From: Paenalcaligenes hominis
GTDB taxonomy: Bacteria; Pseudomonadota; Gammaproteobacteria; Burkholderiales; Burkholderiaceae_B
NCBI RefSeq assembly: GCF_011927625.1
Contig: NZ_JAATIZ010000003.1
Coordinates: 496,001 to 560,000, forward strand
DNA length: 64,000 nt
Direction: 5' to 3'
The number at the start of each line of letters is the position of its first letter. Position 1 is the first letter of the stretch. The notes under the pieces were generated by a model, which was not told the DNA's origin, did not search any database, and saw only the letters and a program-made list of their open reading frames with translations. This document shows positions 8,804 through 18,511 of the stretch, in pieces. Position numbers and translations under genes: made by a program.

Positions 8804-11239
8804 ATGATAGTACGCCATCGTTTAGCCGCTTTATTTGAGCCCCAATCCGTCATTACCGTCGTCAGCCCTGATGCCCGATGTCATTTGCAGTTTGATGCGA
8901 CAGTGACCTTGCACCATGTGGTCTATGATCCCCATCAAGCGTGGCCCAGTAAAGATGGGGGAGAGACGCGATGGGATTTAGCGGTGGTATGCGTACCGGC
9001 GGATCAACTGCTCGATGTGCTCCAGCATTTGTCTGCATGGCGTCCTCGCGCTTTGAGTTTATTGACCCACTCCTCTAGTCAACCCTATGACGCGCAGCTT
9101 ATTGCTTCACTAACAACCTGGGCTCAGGCACAGCACTGCTTAGTATTAGGGCCACGTTCATTTGGTTTAATGCGTCCAGGGGGAAAACTAAATGCCAGTA
9201 TTCATCCTGTCGCCCCTCAAGCAGGCAAAATTGCTGTGGTGTCGCAGTCGCGCACCATTGCCACCGCTCTGCTCGATTGGAATGAAAATGCCCAAGTGGG
9301 GTTTTCAACTGTGGTGGATTTGGGCGAGGAAATGGATGTGGATTTGGCGGCTGTGTTGGATTATTTAGCCGTTGATGCCCAAACCGATAGTATTGTGTTG
9401 TATTTACACAGCCACCCTATGGCTAGGCGGTTTGCCAGTGCGATTTATGCGGCGTCCGCCGCCAAACCAATTATTGTATTGAAAGCGGGCGGTATCCATG
9501 AAGGGCCAGCGTTGCGCGCACGCGAGGAAGTCTTCAGTGCCTTAATGCGTCGGGTGGGCGCCATCCGCGTCCGTTATCTGATGCAGCTCTATGCGGCCCT
9601 TAAAGTATTAAGTCTAAAACGTCGCGTTAAAGGTTCACGCATTGCTATTGTTTCCAATGGCGATGGGGTGGCGCAACTGGCTGTCGATATTATGCGTCAT
9701 GGCACGATCGTAGAACTCGCCACGCTCAGCACCAAAACCCGCCATGCTCTAGAGCGTATGGCCTTGCCCACAGACCGTTTGCAAAATCCGATTGCTCGCT
9801 ATGCGCCATGGACAACGGACTACATAGAGCAAGTCATCGAAAGTTTAGCGGTAGACGAGCAAGTAGATGGTATTTTGGTATTGATCGCCCCCGATCCTTA
9901 TGCCGATCTCAGCCAAATTGCTGACTCTATTTTGAAAATGAGTACCACGCTTTATAAGCCGTTAATGAGCTGCTTTGTGGGTGAGGCCTCAATGCGACCT
10001 TTACGTCACCGTTTAGAGCAGGCGGGTATACCCGCCATGCGCACACCGGATGCCGCCATCGACGCGATTAATACGTTGGCTTCCTACTACCATAACCAAC
10101 GCCTAGCTCAGCAAATATTGCCCGCCGAATCATTAGGTCGTCCGGCACAGCTGCGTGCCGCCCGAGCCTTAATTACGGCCTTACAGCAACAAGGGGTGCG
10201 TTATATGGACGAGGCAGATTGCGCACAACTATTGGGGTATTTTCAAATTCCTATACAAACGCAGGCGCTACCCCAAACCTTGCCCAGTCTGGCCCCCACC
10301 AGTGTGCATAGTTATACCGATGAACACTATGGGCCATATATTGTTTTTGGGGCGGCTCAAAGCCAATTACAGTTTCTCAATAGCCGCACGTCTGTTGCTT
10401 TGCCACCATTAAACCGGTACCTGGCGCGTCATTTGATTGAGCGGGCTCCAATCTGGCAAGAGCGTCTTGGTGCTGAGGCGGGCGGCGCTATTTATGCCCA
10501 ACTGCAACAAGCCCTAGAGCGTTTATCTGAATTAGTCAGCGAAATCCCCGCTGTGAAAGGCGTGCATATAGACCCACTTTGGCTTAGTCCTAGCGGCTTG
10601 TATGCCTCGCAGTTAGTGATTGAGCTGCATGCACAGGCCGTCACTACAATGCCTGAGCACACCGGTTACTCACATATGGCTATTCATCCATATCCGCGTT
10701 ATTTGGTGCAGCAGCATCACTTTAGTTCTGGGCAAAGATGGGCGCTACGTCCTATACGCCCCGAAGACGCCCAAGCCTTACAAGAATTCGTACGCAATCT
10801 GTCCGAAGAGAGCCGCTATATGCGTTTTGTGTCGATGATGCGCGAACTTTCTGCCTCTATGCTAAGTCGCTACACACGTATTGATTACGATCGTGAGCTT
10901 GCTTTAGTGGCTACGATTCCACATCACACTTCAAACAAAGACGAGGGCGATCAAGTCATTGCCTTTGCCCATTATTTACGCAACCGAGACGGCGTAGGGG
11001 CAGAATATGCATTGGTAGTAGCGGATGATTGGCAGCGCCATGGGCTAGGCGTACAAATGATGCGGGCATTAATTCAGGCCGCTACGCATCAAGGGCTGAG
11101 TTATATAGACGGTTATGTGCTTGCTTCAAACTATGCCATGCTTGGGCTATTAAAGCATTTAGGCTTTAAAGACGACATGGATAAATACGACCCAAGCCTG
11201 CGCCGTGTGTGGTTAGAGCTGCCGCAACAAGCTAGTTAG
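8804..11239 (+). CDS. Pat-like protein acetyltransferase: acyl-CoA synthetase-like plus GNAT
   Basis: This 811-residue protein has the layout of PatZ/YfiQ-type protein lysine acetyltransferases: an N-terminal CoA-binding Rossmann domain (about 1-130), succinyl-CoA-ligase-like domains (about 140-460), a reduced ATP-grasp-like region (about 460-620), and a C-terminal GNAT domain (about 637-800) with the acetyl-CoA loop R-H-G-L-G-V. Active NDP-forming acyl-CoA synthetases carry a phosphohistidine in an SHTGAL-type segment; the matching stretch here (about 228-240) lacks it. The front half is therefore probably sensory or regulatory, as in known Pat proteins. Likely targets include acyl-CoA synthetases, by family analogy. 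Confidence 0.82.
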   Translation: MIVRHRLAALFEPQSVITVVSPDARCHLQFDATVTLHHVVYDPHQAWPSKDGGETRWDLAVVCVPADQLLDVLQHLSAWRPRALSLLTHSSSQPYDAQLIASLTTWAQAQHCLVLGPRSFGLMRPGGKLNASIHPVAPQAGKIAVVSQSRTIATALLDWNENAQVGFSTVVDLGEEMDVDLAAVLDYLAVDAQTDSIVLYLHSHPMARRFASAIYAASAAKPIIVLKAGGIHEGPALRAREEVFSALMRRVGAIRVRYLMQLYAALKVLSLKRRVKGSRIAIVSNGDGVAQLAVDIMRHGTIVELATLSTKTRHALERMALPTDRLQNPIARYAPWTTDYIEQVIESLAVDEQVDGILVLIAPDPYADLSQIADSILKMSTTLYKPLMSCFVGEASMRPLRHRLEQAGIPAMRTPDAAIDAINTLASYYHNQRLAQQILPAESLGRPAQLRAARALITALQQQGVRYMDEADCAQLLGYFQIPIQTQALPQTLPSLAPTSVHSYTDEHYGPYIVFGAAQSQLQFLNSRTSVALPPLNRYLARHLIERAPIWQERLGAEAGGAIYAQLQQALERLSELVSEIPAVKGVHIDPLWLSPSGLYASQLVIELHAQAVTTMPEHTGYSHMAIHPYPRYLVQQHHFSSGQRWALRPIRPEDAQALQEFVRNLSEESRYMRFVSMMRELSASMLSRYTRIDYDRELALVATIPHHTSNKDEGDQVIAFAHYLRNRDGVGAEYALVVADDWQRHGLGVQMMRALIQAATHQGLSYIDGYVLASNYAMLGLLKHLGFKDDMDKYDPSLRRVWLELPQQAS

Positions 11240-11255
11240 CTTTTGCGGCGGCCTA

Positions 11256-11924
11256 TTATTTCACCAACACTTTTTTCAAAAAATCACCTATCGCACTGAC
11301 CTCGTCGGGGTGCACAGAATGAGGCATAGGATAGGTGTGCCACTCAATGTCGTAACCCAATTCACCCAATAGCGCCTTGGATTCCTGCGCACGTTCGATG
11401 GGGACCACTGGGTCTTGTGTGCCATGGGCCATGAAAATAGGCGTGGTGGCATTAGCGGGATGGCGTTCGGTGCTGGTCTTGCCCGCCAAGGGTAAATAGC
11501 CCGATAGACACACCATGCCGGCTAATTGTTCCTCTAGGCGTAAGCCTGTTTGCAACGTCATCGCACTGCCCTGAGAGAAGCCTGCCAACACAATACGTTC
11601 AGTCGGAATACCGCGCGCATTTTCGCGGGCAATTAAGGCCTGAACTAAAAGTTGAGAGTCCCGTAGCCCTTTTTCATCCTCGTGTCGTACCAAGTCCATC
11701 ATGTAAATGTCGTACCAAGCTCGCATTGCCATGCCATTGTTAATAGTAATAGGCATGACGGGGGCGTGAGGGAAAATAAAGCGAATAGGGATATCATCTA
11801 TACCTAGCTCAGGAACAATAGGGGCAAAATCATTACCATCTGCCCCTAAACCATGTAACCAAATAACGGCAAACTGCGGGTTGGTTGAGGTTGAAATCTC
11901 AATGCATTCTAATTCTGTGCTCAT
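11256..11924 (-). CDS. Carboxylesterase/phospholipase, alpha/beta hydrolase
   Basis: This 222-residue alpha/beta hydrolase belongs to the carboxylesterase-2/acyl-protein-thioesterase family. The nucleophile elbow is G-F-S-Q-G-S, the acid is in H-G-T-Q-D-P-V-V-P, and the base is in the C-terminal M-P-H-S-V. The opening WLHGLGADGNDF supplies the oxyanion-hole region. It hydrolyses short-chain esters in the cytoplasm; the natural substrate is unknown. Its ATG overlaps the darP stop by 4 nt (ATGA), so the two are translationally coupled. Confidence 0.9.
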   Translation of the reverse strand: MSTELECIEISTSTNPQFAVIWLHGLGADGNDFAPIVPELGIDDIPIRFIFPHAPVMPITINNGMAMRAWYDIYMMDLVRHEDEKGLRDSQLLVQALIARENARGIPTERIVLAGFSQGSAMTLQTGLRLEEQLAGMVCLSGYLPLAGKTSTERHPANATTPIFMAHGTQDPVVPIERAQESKALLGELGYDIEWHTYPMPHSVHPDEVSAIGDFLKKVLVK

Positions 11925-12469
11925 GAACGGTCTGATTGCTCCACAATAGATTTAATGGCTTGAAAAAGTTGGCGGTACTGCTTGCGCTGAGGCTCTTTGC
12001 CTTCGGGAAGCTGCTCGTTTTGTTGGCTTTCCTTGCGAGCGCTACGAACCAGACTACGAAACGCCTGAGGGTCGGCGGGGTTAAATTCCTCAAAAAATAA
12101 GGTCAAGGCAGCATCGTCGCGCATCAGCACATCGCGCAAGGCCTCGAGTCGGTGCATGGCTTTAGCTTGTTCCTTAGAGCCGTTCTCCCAAATGTCTAGT
12201 TGGTGGCGAATGGCATCGGCGTCTTCAAAGCGCATGAGCTTGCCCACATATTGGAGTTGACGGCGTTTACCTTCACGTGCGGTAATACGTTGAGCTTCTT
12301 TGATGGCGGCTAACAGGGTATCGTTTAGGTTGAGCTTGTTTAGTTTGTCATTAGAAAGCTCTACCAATTGCTTGCCTAGATCCTGCAAGGCATGCATATC
12401 GCGCTTTACTTGTGACTTGCTAGGGCCGGAATAGCCGTTTTCATCGGGTTCTAAGTAATTTTCGGTCAT
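11921..12469 (-). CDS. darP: DarP (YjgA, DUF615) ribosome-associated protein
   Basis: This 182-residue, highly charged helical protein matches the DUF615/YjgA family, now called DarP, which associates with late 50S ribosomal precursors. Family marks are the N-terminal S-K-S-Q-x-K-R-D-M-x-A-L-Q-x-L-G-K-x-L-V block and the A-I-R-H-Q-L-D-I-W-E-N-G segment in the middle. It is divergent from pmbA, with only 49 nt between the start codons. That darP-pmbA pairing is common in proteobacteria and supports both calls. Confidence 0.93.
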   Translation of the reverse strand: MTENYLEPDENGYSGPSKSQVKRDMHALQDLGKQLVELSNDKLNKLNLNDTLLAAIKEAQRITAREGKRRQLQYVGKLMRFEDADAIRHQLDIWENGSKEQAKAMHRLEALRDVLMRDDAALTLFFEEFNPADPQAFRSLVRSARKESQQNEQLPEGKEPQRKQYRQLFQAIKSIVEQSDRS

Positions 12470-12518
12470 AATAAATAGAGTATCAGCGGTGTAGTTCGCT
12501 TCATTTTAAAGAGTATCC

Positions 12519-13886
12519 ATGAGTCAGTCTTCTATTTCTTCTTTGCCCATATCGGAAAACCAATCGCGATTTTGTCAGTTGGTGGATGATGTATTAAAAC
12601 ATGCCAAGCAGTTAGGTGCGTCAGACGCCGCCGTAGAAATTGCAGAAAATCAGGGCTTATCAGTCGCTGTGCGGCAGCAAGACGTGGAAACCATAGAACA
12701 AACTCGTGATCGTTCTTTAAGTGTAACGGTTTTTGCAGGCAACAAACGCGGCTCTGCCTCTACCTCGGATTTTTCAGTTAAAGCACTCCAAGACACGGTA
12801 GCAGCCGCTTGGCATATTGCTCGTTACACAGCAGAAGACGCGATGGCAGACCTTCCTGATACGGACGATTTAGCACTGCATTATCCTGATTTGGCCTTGT
12901 ATAGCCCATGGCCCATTGATGCTCAGCATGCTGCGCGCCTCGCCTTACGCGCTGAACGCGCGGCCTTGCATTACAGTCCGTTAATCACCAATAGTGATGG
13001 CGCCGCCTTGGACACAAATGTTGGCCATTTTGTCTTGGCAAATAGTCGAGGGTTTTTAGGTGGCTACCCCTACAGTCGCTATAGTATTTCCGCCAGTCCC
13101 ATTGCGGGCGAGGGCAACGCCATGCAGCGCGATTATTGGTATAGTGTCGCTCGTAAGCCACGGCTATTAGCCAGCCCCGAGGAAGTAGGGCGTATTGCCG
13201 CTCAAAAAACCTTAGCACGTTTGCATGCCAAACGTATTAAAACAGGTCATTACCCTGTGCTATTTGATGCCACACTAGCCGCTGGGTTGCTCGGTTCTTT
13301 TGTGCGTGCAGCCAGCGGTGGGGCATTGTATAGAAAAACATCATTTTTACTTGATCAATTAGGCCAATCCGTCTTTGCGCCGCATATCCAAATTATAGAA
13401 AAGCCGCATATTTTAGCTGGCTTAGGCAGTGCGCCCTTTGATGCAGAAGGCGTAAAAACAACCGATCGCGTTGTGGTGGATCAAGGGGTGTTAAACGGTT
13501 ATTTTCTGTCTACGTATACGGCCCGAAAATTGGGCATGCGCACCACAGGGAATGCCGGCGGTGCGCATAACCTCACGTTACGCTCGAGCCAAACCGATAC
13601 CACGGATGACCTAACACAAATGCTAAAAAAACTAGGTACCGGTCTGTATGTGACCGAGCTTATTGGCCAAGGCATTAATTACGTAAGCGGCGACTATTCA
13701 CGCGGGGCCTTTGGATTTTGGGTAGAAAATGGTGAAATTCAACATGCCGTAGAGGAAATCACCATTGCTGGTAACTTAGCGCACATGTTCAAGCACATGG
13801 TGGCAGTGGGCGCAGATGAAGTGATCCGCGGGGGTAAACGGACTGGCTCTATTTTGATAGAAAATATGGCGGTGGCGGGCAGCTAG
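12519..13886 (+). CDS. pmbA: PmbA/TldE metalloprotease-related protein
   Basis: This 455-residue member of the TldD/PmbA (TldE) family lacks the HExxxH zinc motif. That is expected, because TldE is the partner that shapes the substrate channel while TldD holds the zinc. The pair degrades unfolded peptides and matures microcin- and CcdA-type substrates in enterics. Visible family features are the N-terminal repeat domain with A-A-V-E-I-A-E-N-Q-G-L-S-V and the C-terminal G-x-N-Y-V-S-G-D-Y-S-R-G-A-F-G-F-W-V-E-N-G block. tldD is not in this window. Confidence 0.95.
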   Translation: MSQSSISSLPISENQSRFCQLVDDVLKHAKQLGASDAAVEIAENQGLSVAVRQQDVETIEQTRDRSLSVTVFAGNKRGSASTSDFSVKALQDTVAAAWHIARYTAEDAMADLPDTDDLALHYPDLALYSPWPIDAQHAARLALRAERAALHYSPLITNSDGAALDTNVGHFVLANSRGFLGGYPYSRYSISASPIAGEGNAMQRDYWYSVARKPRLLASPEEVGRIAAQKTLARLHAKRIKTGHYPVLFDATLAAGLLGSFVRAASGGALYRKTSFLLDQLGQSVFAPHIQIIEKPHILAGLGSAPFDAEGVKTTDRVVVDQGVLNGYFLSTYTARKLGMRTTGNAGGAHNLTLRSSQTDTTDDLTQMLKKLGTGLYVTELIGQGINYVSGDYSRGAFGFWVENGEIQHAVEEITIAGNLAHMFKHMVAVGADEVIRGGKRTGSILIENMAVAGS

Positions 13887-14018
13887 CACAGTGGGGCTGA
13901 TAATGCTCAGCCTTCTGGCTATTCCTAATAACACTCTGAATACCTGCGGTGTATGATATGGTTGCGACCAGTATATTTTGGTCATCTTTTTAATTGAACG
14001 TCATGGAGGTTCCACGCG

Positions 14019-15119
14019 ATGCAGCGTCGTTCATTTTTGAAAAAAGCCGGTTTGACTGCTGTGGCGGGTTCTGCTGTCGTTGCAGCCCCAGCAATTGCTG
14101 AAAGCCTGCCAAAGCTAAATTGGAAAATGACGTCCACTTACGGGCCGTCATTACCAGCACTCTTTTCCACGGCAGAGCTTTTCGTCAAGATGCTAACTGA
14201 AATCTCTGACGGAAACTTCAATGTGCGTCTATACCCTGTAGGCGAAATTGTGCCGGGTTTCGAGGTCATGGACGCCGTAGAAAACCGCACCGTAGAAATG
14301 GGGCAAACTGCTTCTTACTACTTTTATGGTAAAGATCCGTCGTTCAGTTTTGATACAGCTGTTCCTTTTGGTTTAAACTCACGCCAAATGAATGCCTGGA
14401 TGTACGAGGGCGATGGCATGAAGCTCATGCGCGAGCTCTTTGCGACGCGTAATATTGTTAACTTCCCCTTTGGTAATACGGGTACCCAAATGGGCGGCTG
14501 GTATCGCAAGGAAATTAACTCCGTCGACGACCTAAAAGGTTTGAAAATGCGCACAGCTGGCTTTGCTGGCGAAGTCTTAGCGCGTATGGGCGTCGTGCCT
14601 CAACAGGTTCCCCCCGGGGACATCTACCCCTCTTTAGAAAAGGGTACCTTGGATGCTGTCGAGTTCGTTGGTCCAGTAGACGACGAAAAGCTCGGCCTGC
14701 AGAAAGTCGCCAAGTATTACTATTATCCTGGTTGGTGGGAAGGGTCTGCTCAGGTATCGCTATACGTCAACCAAGACGCATTTAACGAGCTACCTAAAGC
14801 TTATCAAAACATGGTGGCGACAGCGGCACGTGCCGCATCCGATAATATGTTAGCCATTTACGACTCCCAAAGCCCAGGGGCGCTGCGTCGTTTAATTGCA
14901 GGGGGCGCGGTACTAAAAGCCTTCCCCCGAGACGTTATGGATGCCTCCTTCAAAACCTCTAACGAACTCTACAAAGAGTTCTGCGAGAAAGACGAGCGCT
15001 TCAAGCGCATCCACGACAACTACATGGCCTTCCGTGACGAGCTAGTACCTTGGTTCCGTGTGGCCGAAGGTTCCTACGACAATTACCTAGGTATTGCCCT
15101 AGCAAACCGCGGTAAATAA
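14019..15119 (+). CDS. TRAP transporter solute-binding protein, DctP family
   Basis: This is a 366-residue periplasmic binding protein for a TRAP transporter. The twin-arginine leader R-R-S-F-L-K-K is followed by a hydrophobic core and an A-I-A-E cleavage region near residue 28. The family arginine segment L-K-G-L-K-M-R-T-A-G lies in the middle, followed by the V-E-F-V-G-P-V-D-D-E region and Y-P-G-W-W-E-G, which resembles the keto-acid binding TakP group. No dctQ or dctM membrane genes are adjacent, so it must pair with components encoded elsewhere. A strong terminator follows. Inverted repeat GACCA/TGGTC at 13966-13983 upstream could be a control site. Confidence 0.9.
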   Translation: MQRRSFLKKAGLTAVAGSAVVAAPAIAESLPKLNWKMTSTYGPSLPALFSTAELFVKMLTEISDGNFNVRLYPVGEIVPGFEVMDAVENRTVEMGQTASYYFYGKDPSFSFDTAVPFGLNSRQMNAWMYEGDGMKLMRELFATRNIVNFPFGNTGTQMGGWYRKEINSVDDLKGLKMRTAGFAGEVLARMGVVPQQVPPGDIYPSLEKGTLDAVEFVGPVDDEKLGLQKVAKYYYYPGWWEGSAQVSLYVNQDAFNELPKAYQNMVATAARAASDNMLAIYDSQSPGALRRLIAGGAVLKAFPRDVMDASFKTSNELYKEFCEKDERFKRIHDNYMAFRDELVPWFRVAEGSYDNYLGIALANRGK

Positions 15120-15134
15120 GCCTATTTGTCGCAT

Positions 15135-15170
15135 AAAAGCCCCCTTTGCTTGGCTTTGGGGGCTTTTTTT
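15135..15170 (+). terminator. Terminator of the TRAP binding protein gene
   Basis: A 10-bp stem (15135-15144 with 15158-15167) rich in G-C pairs is followed by a run of T, ending about 50 nt after the stop codon. Confidence 0.88.
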
Positions 15171-15172
15171 CT

Positions 15173-15199
15173 TTGAAAAAAAGGCATTTGTGGTAGAAT
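15173..15199 (+). promoter_or_regulatory. Promoter candidate for rplM-rpsI
   Basis: TGGTAGAAT at 15191-15199 reads as an extended -10 element (TGnTAGAAT), with TTGAAA at 15173-15178 as a -35, 15 nt away. A leader of roughly 100 nt before rplM follows. It contains AGGCTA and TAGCCT, which could pair; such leaders often serve L13 autoregulation. All of this is inferred from motifs. Confidence 0.45.
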
Positions 15200-15305
15200 C
15201 TTAGGGTTTAGTCTATTTGTTATTAGTACGGGCGAAAAATAACGCCTTGGCTTATAGGCTAATTTTTATTTTATGGCGAATAGCCTTTTTATTTAGGAAC
15301 CTATC

Positions 15306-15734
15306 ATGAAGACCTTTGTGGCCAAGCCGCATGAAGTCCGTCGTGAGTGGTTTGTGATTGATGCCAAGGACAAAGTCCTCGGTCGTGTGGCCAGCGAAGT
15401 TGCACGCCGCCTACGTGGTAAACACAAACCCGAATACACTCCGCACGTTGACACTGGCGATTACATTGTTGTTATTAACGCAGCTGATATCCGCGTTACC
15501 GGTAACAAACTCCAAGACAAAAAATACTACCGTCATACAGGTTATGTAGGTGGTATTAAAGAGACCAACTTTGAAACCATGCAACAGCGTTTCCCTGGCC
15601 GTGCTTTAGAAAAAGCCGTCAAAGGTATGCTCCCTAAAGGCCCATTGGGTTACGCCATGGCCAAGAAACTCAAGGTTTACGCTGGCGAAGAGCATCCGCA
15701 CTCCGCCCAACAGCCTAAACCACTGGAAATCTAA
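15306..15734 (+). CDS. rplM: 50S ribosomal protein L13
   Basis: This is a 142-residue protein of standard L13 length. It opens [15 protein letters not shown], continues with the [12 protein letters not shown] block, and has the family [22 protein letters not shown]-terminal segment. L13 binds 23S rRNA early in 50S assembly. rpsI starts 9 nt downstream, the universal rplM-rpsI pair. Confidence 0.98.
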   Translation: MKTFVAKPHEVRREWFVIDAKDKVLGRVASEVARRLRGKHKPEYTPHVDTGDYIVVINAADIRVTGNKLQDKKYYRHTGYVGGIKETNFETMQQRFPGRALEKAVKGMLPKGPLGYAMAKKLKVYAGEEHPHSAQQPKPLEI

Positions 15735-15743
15735 GGACAGGTC

Positions 15744-16136
15744 ATGATCGGTAATTGGAATTACGGTACCGGCCGCCGCAAATCTTCGGTGGCACGTGTA
15801 TTTATCAAAAAAGGTACGGGCGCTATTGTTGTTAATGGCAAGCCTGTAGACGAATACTTCGCTCGTGAAACAGGCCGCATGATTGTGCGTCAGCCTTTGG
15901 CTCTCACCGAGCACCTCGAGTCATTTGATATCAAGGTAAACGTACACGGCGGCGGCGAAAGCGGCCAAGCAGGTGCGGTACGCCACGGTATCACTCGTGC
16001 TTTGATCGACTTCGACGAAACACTTAAGCCCGCGCTAAAACAAGCCGGTCTAGTGACTCGCGATGCTCGTGAAGTCGAGCGTAAGAAAGTGGGTTTCCAC
16101 AAAGCGCGTCGTCGCAAACAGTTCAGCAAACGCTAA
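15744..16136 (+). CDS. rpsI: 30S ribosomal protein S9
   Basis: This is a 130-residue S9 protein with [12 protein letters not shown] near the start, the [10 protein letters not shown] segment in the middle, and the basic C-terminal tail ending F-S-K-R that reaches the ribosomal P site. It is second in the rplM-rpsI operon, which closes with a strong terminator. Confidence 0.98.
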   Translation: MIGNWNYGTGRRKSSVARVFIKKGTGAIVVNGKPVDEYFARETGRMIVRQPLALTEHLESFDIKVNVHGGGESGQAGAVRHGITRALIDFDETLKPALKQAGLVTRDAREVERKKVGFHKARRRKQFSKR

Positions 16137-16164
16137 TTGTTTTGCGTCACCCTTGTGGTGCCTC

Positions 16165-16196
16165 AAAAACCCCCAGCTACGGCTGGGGGTTTTTTT
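16165..16196 (+). terminator. Terminator of rplM-rpsI
   Basis: A 13-bp stem (16165-16177 with 16182-16194) closes on a C(UACG)G tetraloop, one of the most stable hairpin loops, and is followed by a T-run. Confidence 0.93.
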
Positions 16197-16293
16197 ATTC
16201 GTATGAACTCGTCCTAATTCCCACAAAAAACGCTATTTCATTTATGATAAGTAGATTCTTATCTTGTTTTTTTGCTACACATAAAGGGGCCTT

Positions 16294-17355
16294 ATGTCTA
16301 CGTCAACACATGCCAAGCCAATTCGAGTCGGTATTGTGGGTGCAACCGGTTACACCGGTGTGGAATTACTGCGGTTACTCGCTCAACACCCACAGGCGCA
16401 AGTCGTGGCCGTTACCTCGCGTCAGGAATCCGGTATGCCCGTAGCCGACATGTTTCCTAGTTTGCGTGGTCATGTGGATGCGGTTTTTCAAACGCCCGAC
16501 GAGGCTCAGCTTGACCAGTGCGATGTGGTTTTCTTTGCTACACCGCACGGCGTGGCCATGAACGAGGCCCAGGCCTTATTAGACAAAGGTGTCAAGGTCA
16601 TTGATTTGGCCGCTGATTTTCGCTTGCAGGACACAAAGGTGTTCGAAAAATGGTACAAAATGCCCCACGCCTGCCCCGACATCTTGGCGCAATCGGTGTA
16701 CGGTTTGGTCGAAATCAATCGTGAAAAAATCGCCAAGGCTCAGGTAGTGGGCAACCCCGGCTGTTATCCTGTTACCGTGTTACTAGGTACAGCGCCATTA
16801 TGGGGCCACAGCACGCCACTAGTAGAAGCCCGTGTGGTAGCGGATTGTAAATCCGGTGTGTCGGGTGCCGGCCGCAAAGCCGCTGTGGGCAGCTTATTTT
16901 CCGAGGCCAGCGATAATTTTAAAGCCTATGGTGTAGGTGGGCATCGTCATCACCCCGAAATTTCTGCCCAACTTAAACTCTTAAACCAAGGTCAGGATAT
17001 CGACCTCACTTTTGTGCCGCATTTAGTCCCCATGATTCGCGGTATGTTCTCTACCTTGTATGTGCGTATTACTCCCGAAGGCATGGACACAGACTTTCAG
17101 GCCCTCTACGAGCAGTTTTACGCTAATGAATACTTTGTGGATGTATTGCCTGCAGGGGTTATACCTGAAACCCGTTCAGTACGTGCTTCTAATAAAATCC
17201 GTATTGCTATCCAACGCCATGGCGACCAACTCATCATCATGGCTGCCCAAGACAATTTGGTAAAGGGTGCGTCGGGGCAGGCGGTGCAAAATATGAATTT
17301 AATGTTTGGTTTACCCGAACAAACTGGGCTCGAACACGTCGCGATTTTGCCTTAA
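16294..17355 (+). CDS. argC: N-acetyl-gamma-glutamyl-phosphate reductase
   Basis: This is a 353-residue NADPH-dependent reductase of arginine biosynthesis that converts N-acetylglutamyl phosphate to the semialdehyde. The nucleotide-binding loop [10 protein letters not shown] lies at about residues 13-22. The catalytic Cys is in G-N-P-G-C-Y-P at about residue 157, and H-R-H-H-P-E near 215 holds the conserved His. It is the type 1 (long) form. The start is ATG with AAAGGGG upstream. Genes for the other arginine steps are not in this window. Confidence 0.96.
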   Translation: MSTSTHAKPIRVGIVGATGYTGVELLRLLAQHPQAQVVAVTSRQESGMPVADMFPSLRGHVDAVFQTPDEAQLDQCDVVFFATPHGVAMNEAQALLDKGVKVIDLAADFRLQDTKVFEKWYKMPHACPDILAQSVYGLVEINREKIAKAQVVGNPGCYPVTVLLGTAPLWGHSTPLVEARVVADCKSGVSGAGRKAAVGSLFSEASDNFKAYGVGGHRHHPEISAQLKLLNQGQDIDLTFVPHLVPMIRGMFSTLYVRITPEGMDTDFQALYEQFYANEYFVDVLPAGVIPETRSVRASNKIRIAIQRHGDQLIIMAAQDNLVKGASGQAVQNMNLMFGLPEQTGLEHVAILP

Positions 17356-17411
17356 TTGTGTAACAACACCAAAAAGAGGGAACTGGTTTTTATTTATTTT
17401 GTCAAATAAAT

Positions 17412-18092
17412 ATGACAACACCTACCTCTACACCCACATTACGTTGGGGTTGGCTGCTCATAGCGGTGCTGGTGGGCCTGCTCATTGGGGCGGGCTCTGC
17501 TTGGTATTGGCAGCAGCAGCGCTTAGATTCTCTTAGACAGGTCCATAGCCAATGGCTAGGTGCCCAAGAGCAACTGCAGCAGGCGCAGTTGCAAAACCAA
17601 AGCCTGCACACCCAGCTGACCTTAGAGCAAGCCACCCAAGACGCATTGCAGCAACGCCTCACGGAAAACCAACGCGAGCTAGGCCGTCTTCAAGAACAAC
17701 TAGCTTTTTACGAGCATCTGTTACCTTTATCCGGTGCAGGCCCTGTCCAGGTGCGTGGTCTAGATCTAGAGCCCCAGGCCGAGACCTTACGATACAAGCT
17801 GCTTTTACAGCGTCCTGCAGCACTGCCGCGCTTTAATGGGCACATACAATTTACGGCTCATGGGCATCTAAACGGAGATTCAGTTAACATAGTGTTAACT
17901 ACTGCCGGCGAGGAACCCAGCACAACGGCTGATATTGAGTTTGATCAGTTTTTACGCACAACGGGTTTATTAGCGGTTCCAGATGGCCTGCGCATCGAGG
18001 CGGTCACTTTACATATCTACCAAGGCAAGCAGTTGCGTGCCACCCACAAAATTGATCTAGTGCCTAGTTCTGCTGCGGCAGCAGATGATTAA
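17412..18092 (+). CDS. DUF6776-like membrane-anchored coiled-coil protein
   Basis: This 226-residue protein has one transmembrane helix at about residues 12-33, then a Gln/Leu-rich coiled coil at about 36-100, then a beta-rich periplasmic domain beginning near V-Q-V-R-G-L-D-L. This architecture and the place between argC and erpA match a conserved betaproteobacterial family (DUF6776) of unknown function. No ribosome binding site is evident before the ATG. The family name is given from architecture and context and was not checked by search. Confidence 0.7.
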   Translation: MTTPTSTPTLRWGWLLIAVLVGLLIGAGSAWYWQQQRLDSLRQVHSQWLGAQEQLQQAQLQNQSLHTQLTLEQATQDALQQRLTENQRELGRLQEQLAFYEHLLPLSGAGPVQVRGLDLEPQAETLRYKLLLQRPAALPRFNGHIQFTAHGHLNGDSVNIVLTTAGEEPSTTADIEFDQFLRTTGLLAVPDGLRIEAVTLHIYQGKQLRATHKIDLVPSSAAAADD

Positions 18093-18139
18093 GGCTTAAA
18101 CTACTAGAGTTACCTATTTATTCGTTGTAGGAGTTTCTT

Positions 18140-18508
18140 ATGAATACCCTAACTGAAACGGTCGATCTACAGGCTCCGCCAGCTCCCTTGAGCTTTACTG
18201 ATCCCGCTGTTGAAAAAGTACGCGAGCTATTGCTCGAGGAAGGCAATCCCGATCTAAAACTACGTGTTTTCGTACAAGGCGGTGGTTGTTCCGGTTTCCA
18301 GTATGGTTTTACTTTTGATGACGTCACGGATGATGACGATACCGTTATTGAAAAAGGCGGGGTGCAGTTACTGGTTGACCCCATGAGCTTTCAATATCTG
18401 GTTGGCGCGGAAATTGACTTTAAAGATGACCTAGAAGGCGCTCAGTTTGTTATCCGTAATCCAAATGCTAGCACCACATGTGGTTGCGGCTCATCTTTTA
18501 CGGTGTAA
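18140..18508 (+). CDS. erpA: Iron-sulfur cluster insertion protein ErpA
   Basis: This is a 122-residue A-type Fe-S carrier that passes clusters to apo-enzymes. The three ligand cysteines are visible: one in G-G-G-C-S-G-F-Q and two in the C-terminal C-G-C-G-S-S-F. The start has TAGGAG upstream. Its stop lies 3 nt from the convergent stop of anmK. ErpA is preferred over IscA because no isc genes are nearby and the argC/anmK neighbourhood fits erpA in this group. Confidence 0.93.
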   Translation: MNTLTETVDLQAPPAPLSFTDPAVEKVRELLLEEGNPDLKLRVFVQGGGCSGFQYGFTFDDVTDDDDTVIEKGGVQLLVDPMSFQYLVGAEIDFKDDLEGAQFVIRNPNASTTCGCGSSFTV

Positions 18509-18511
18509 CCA

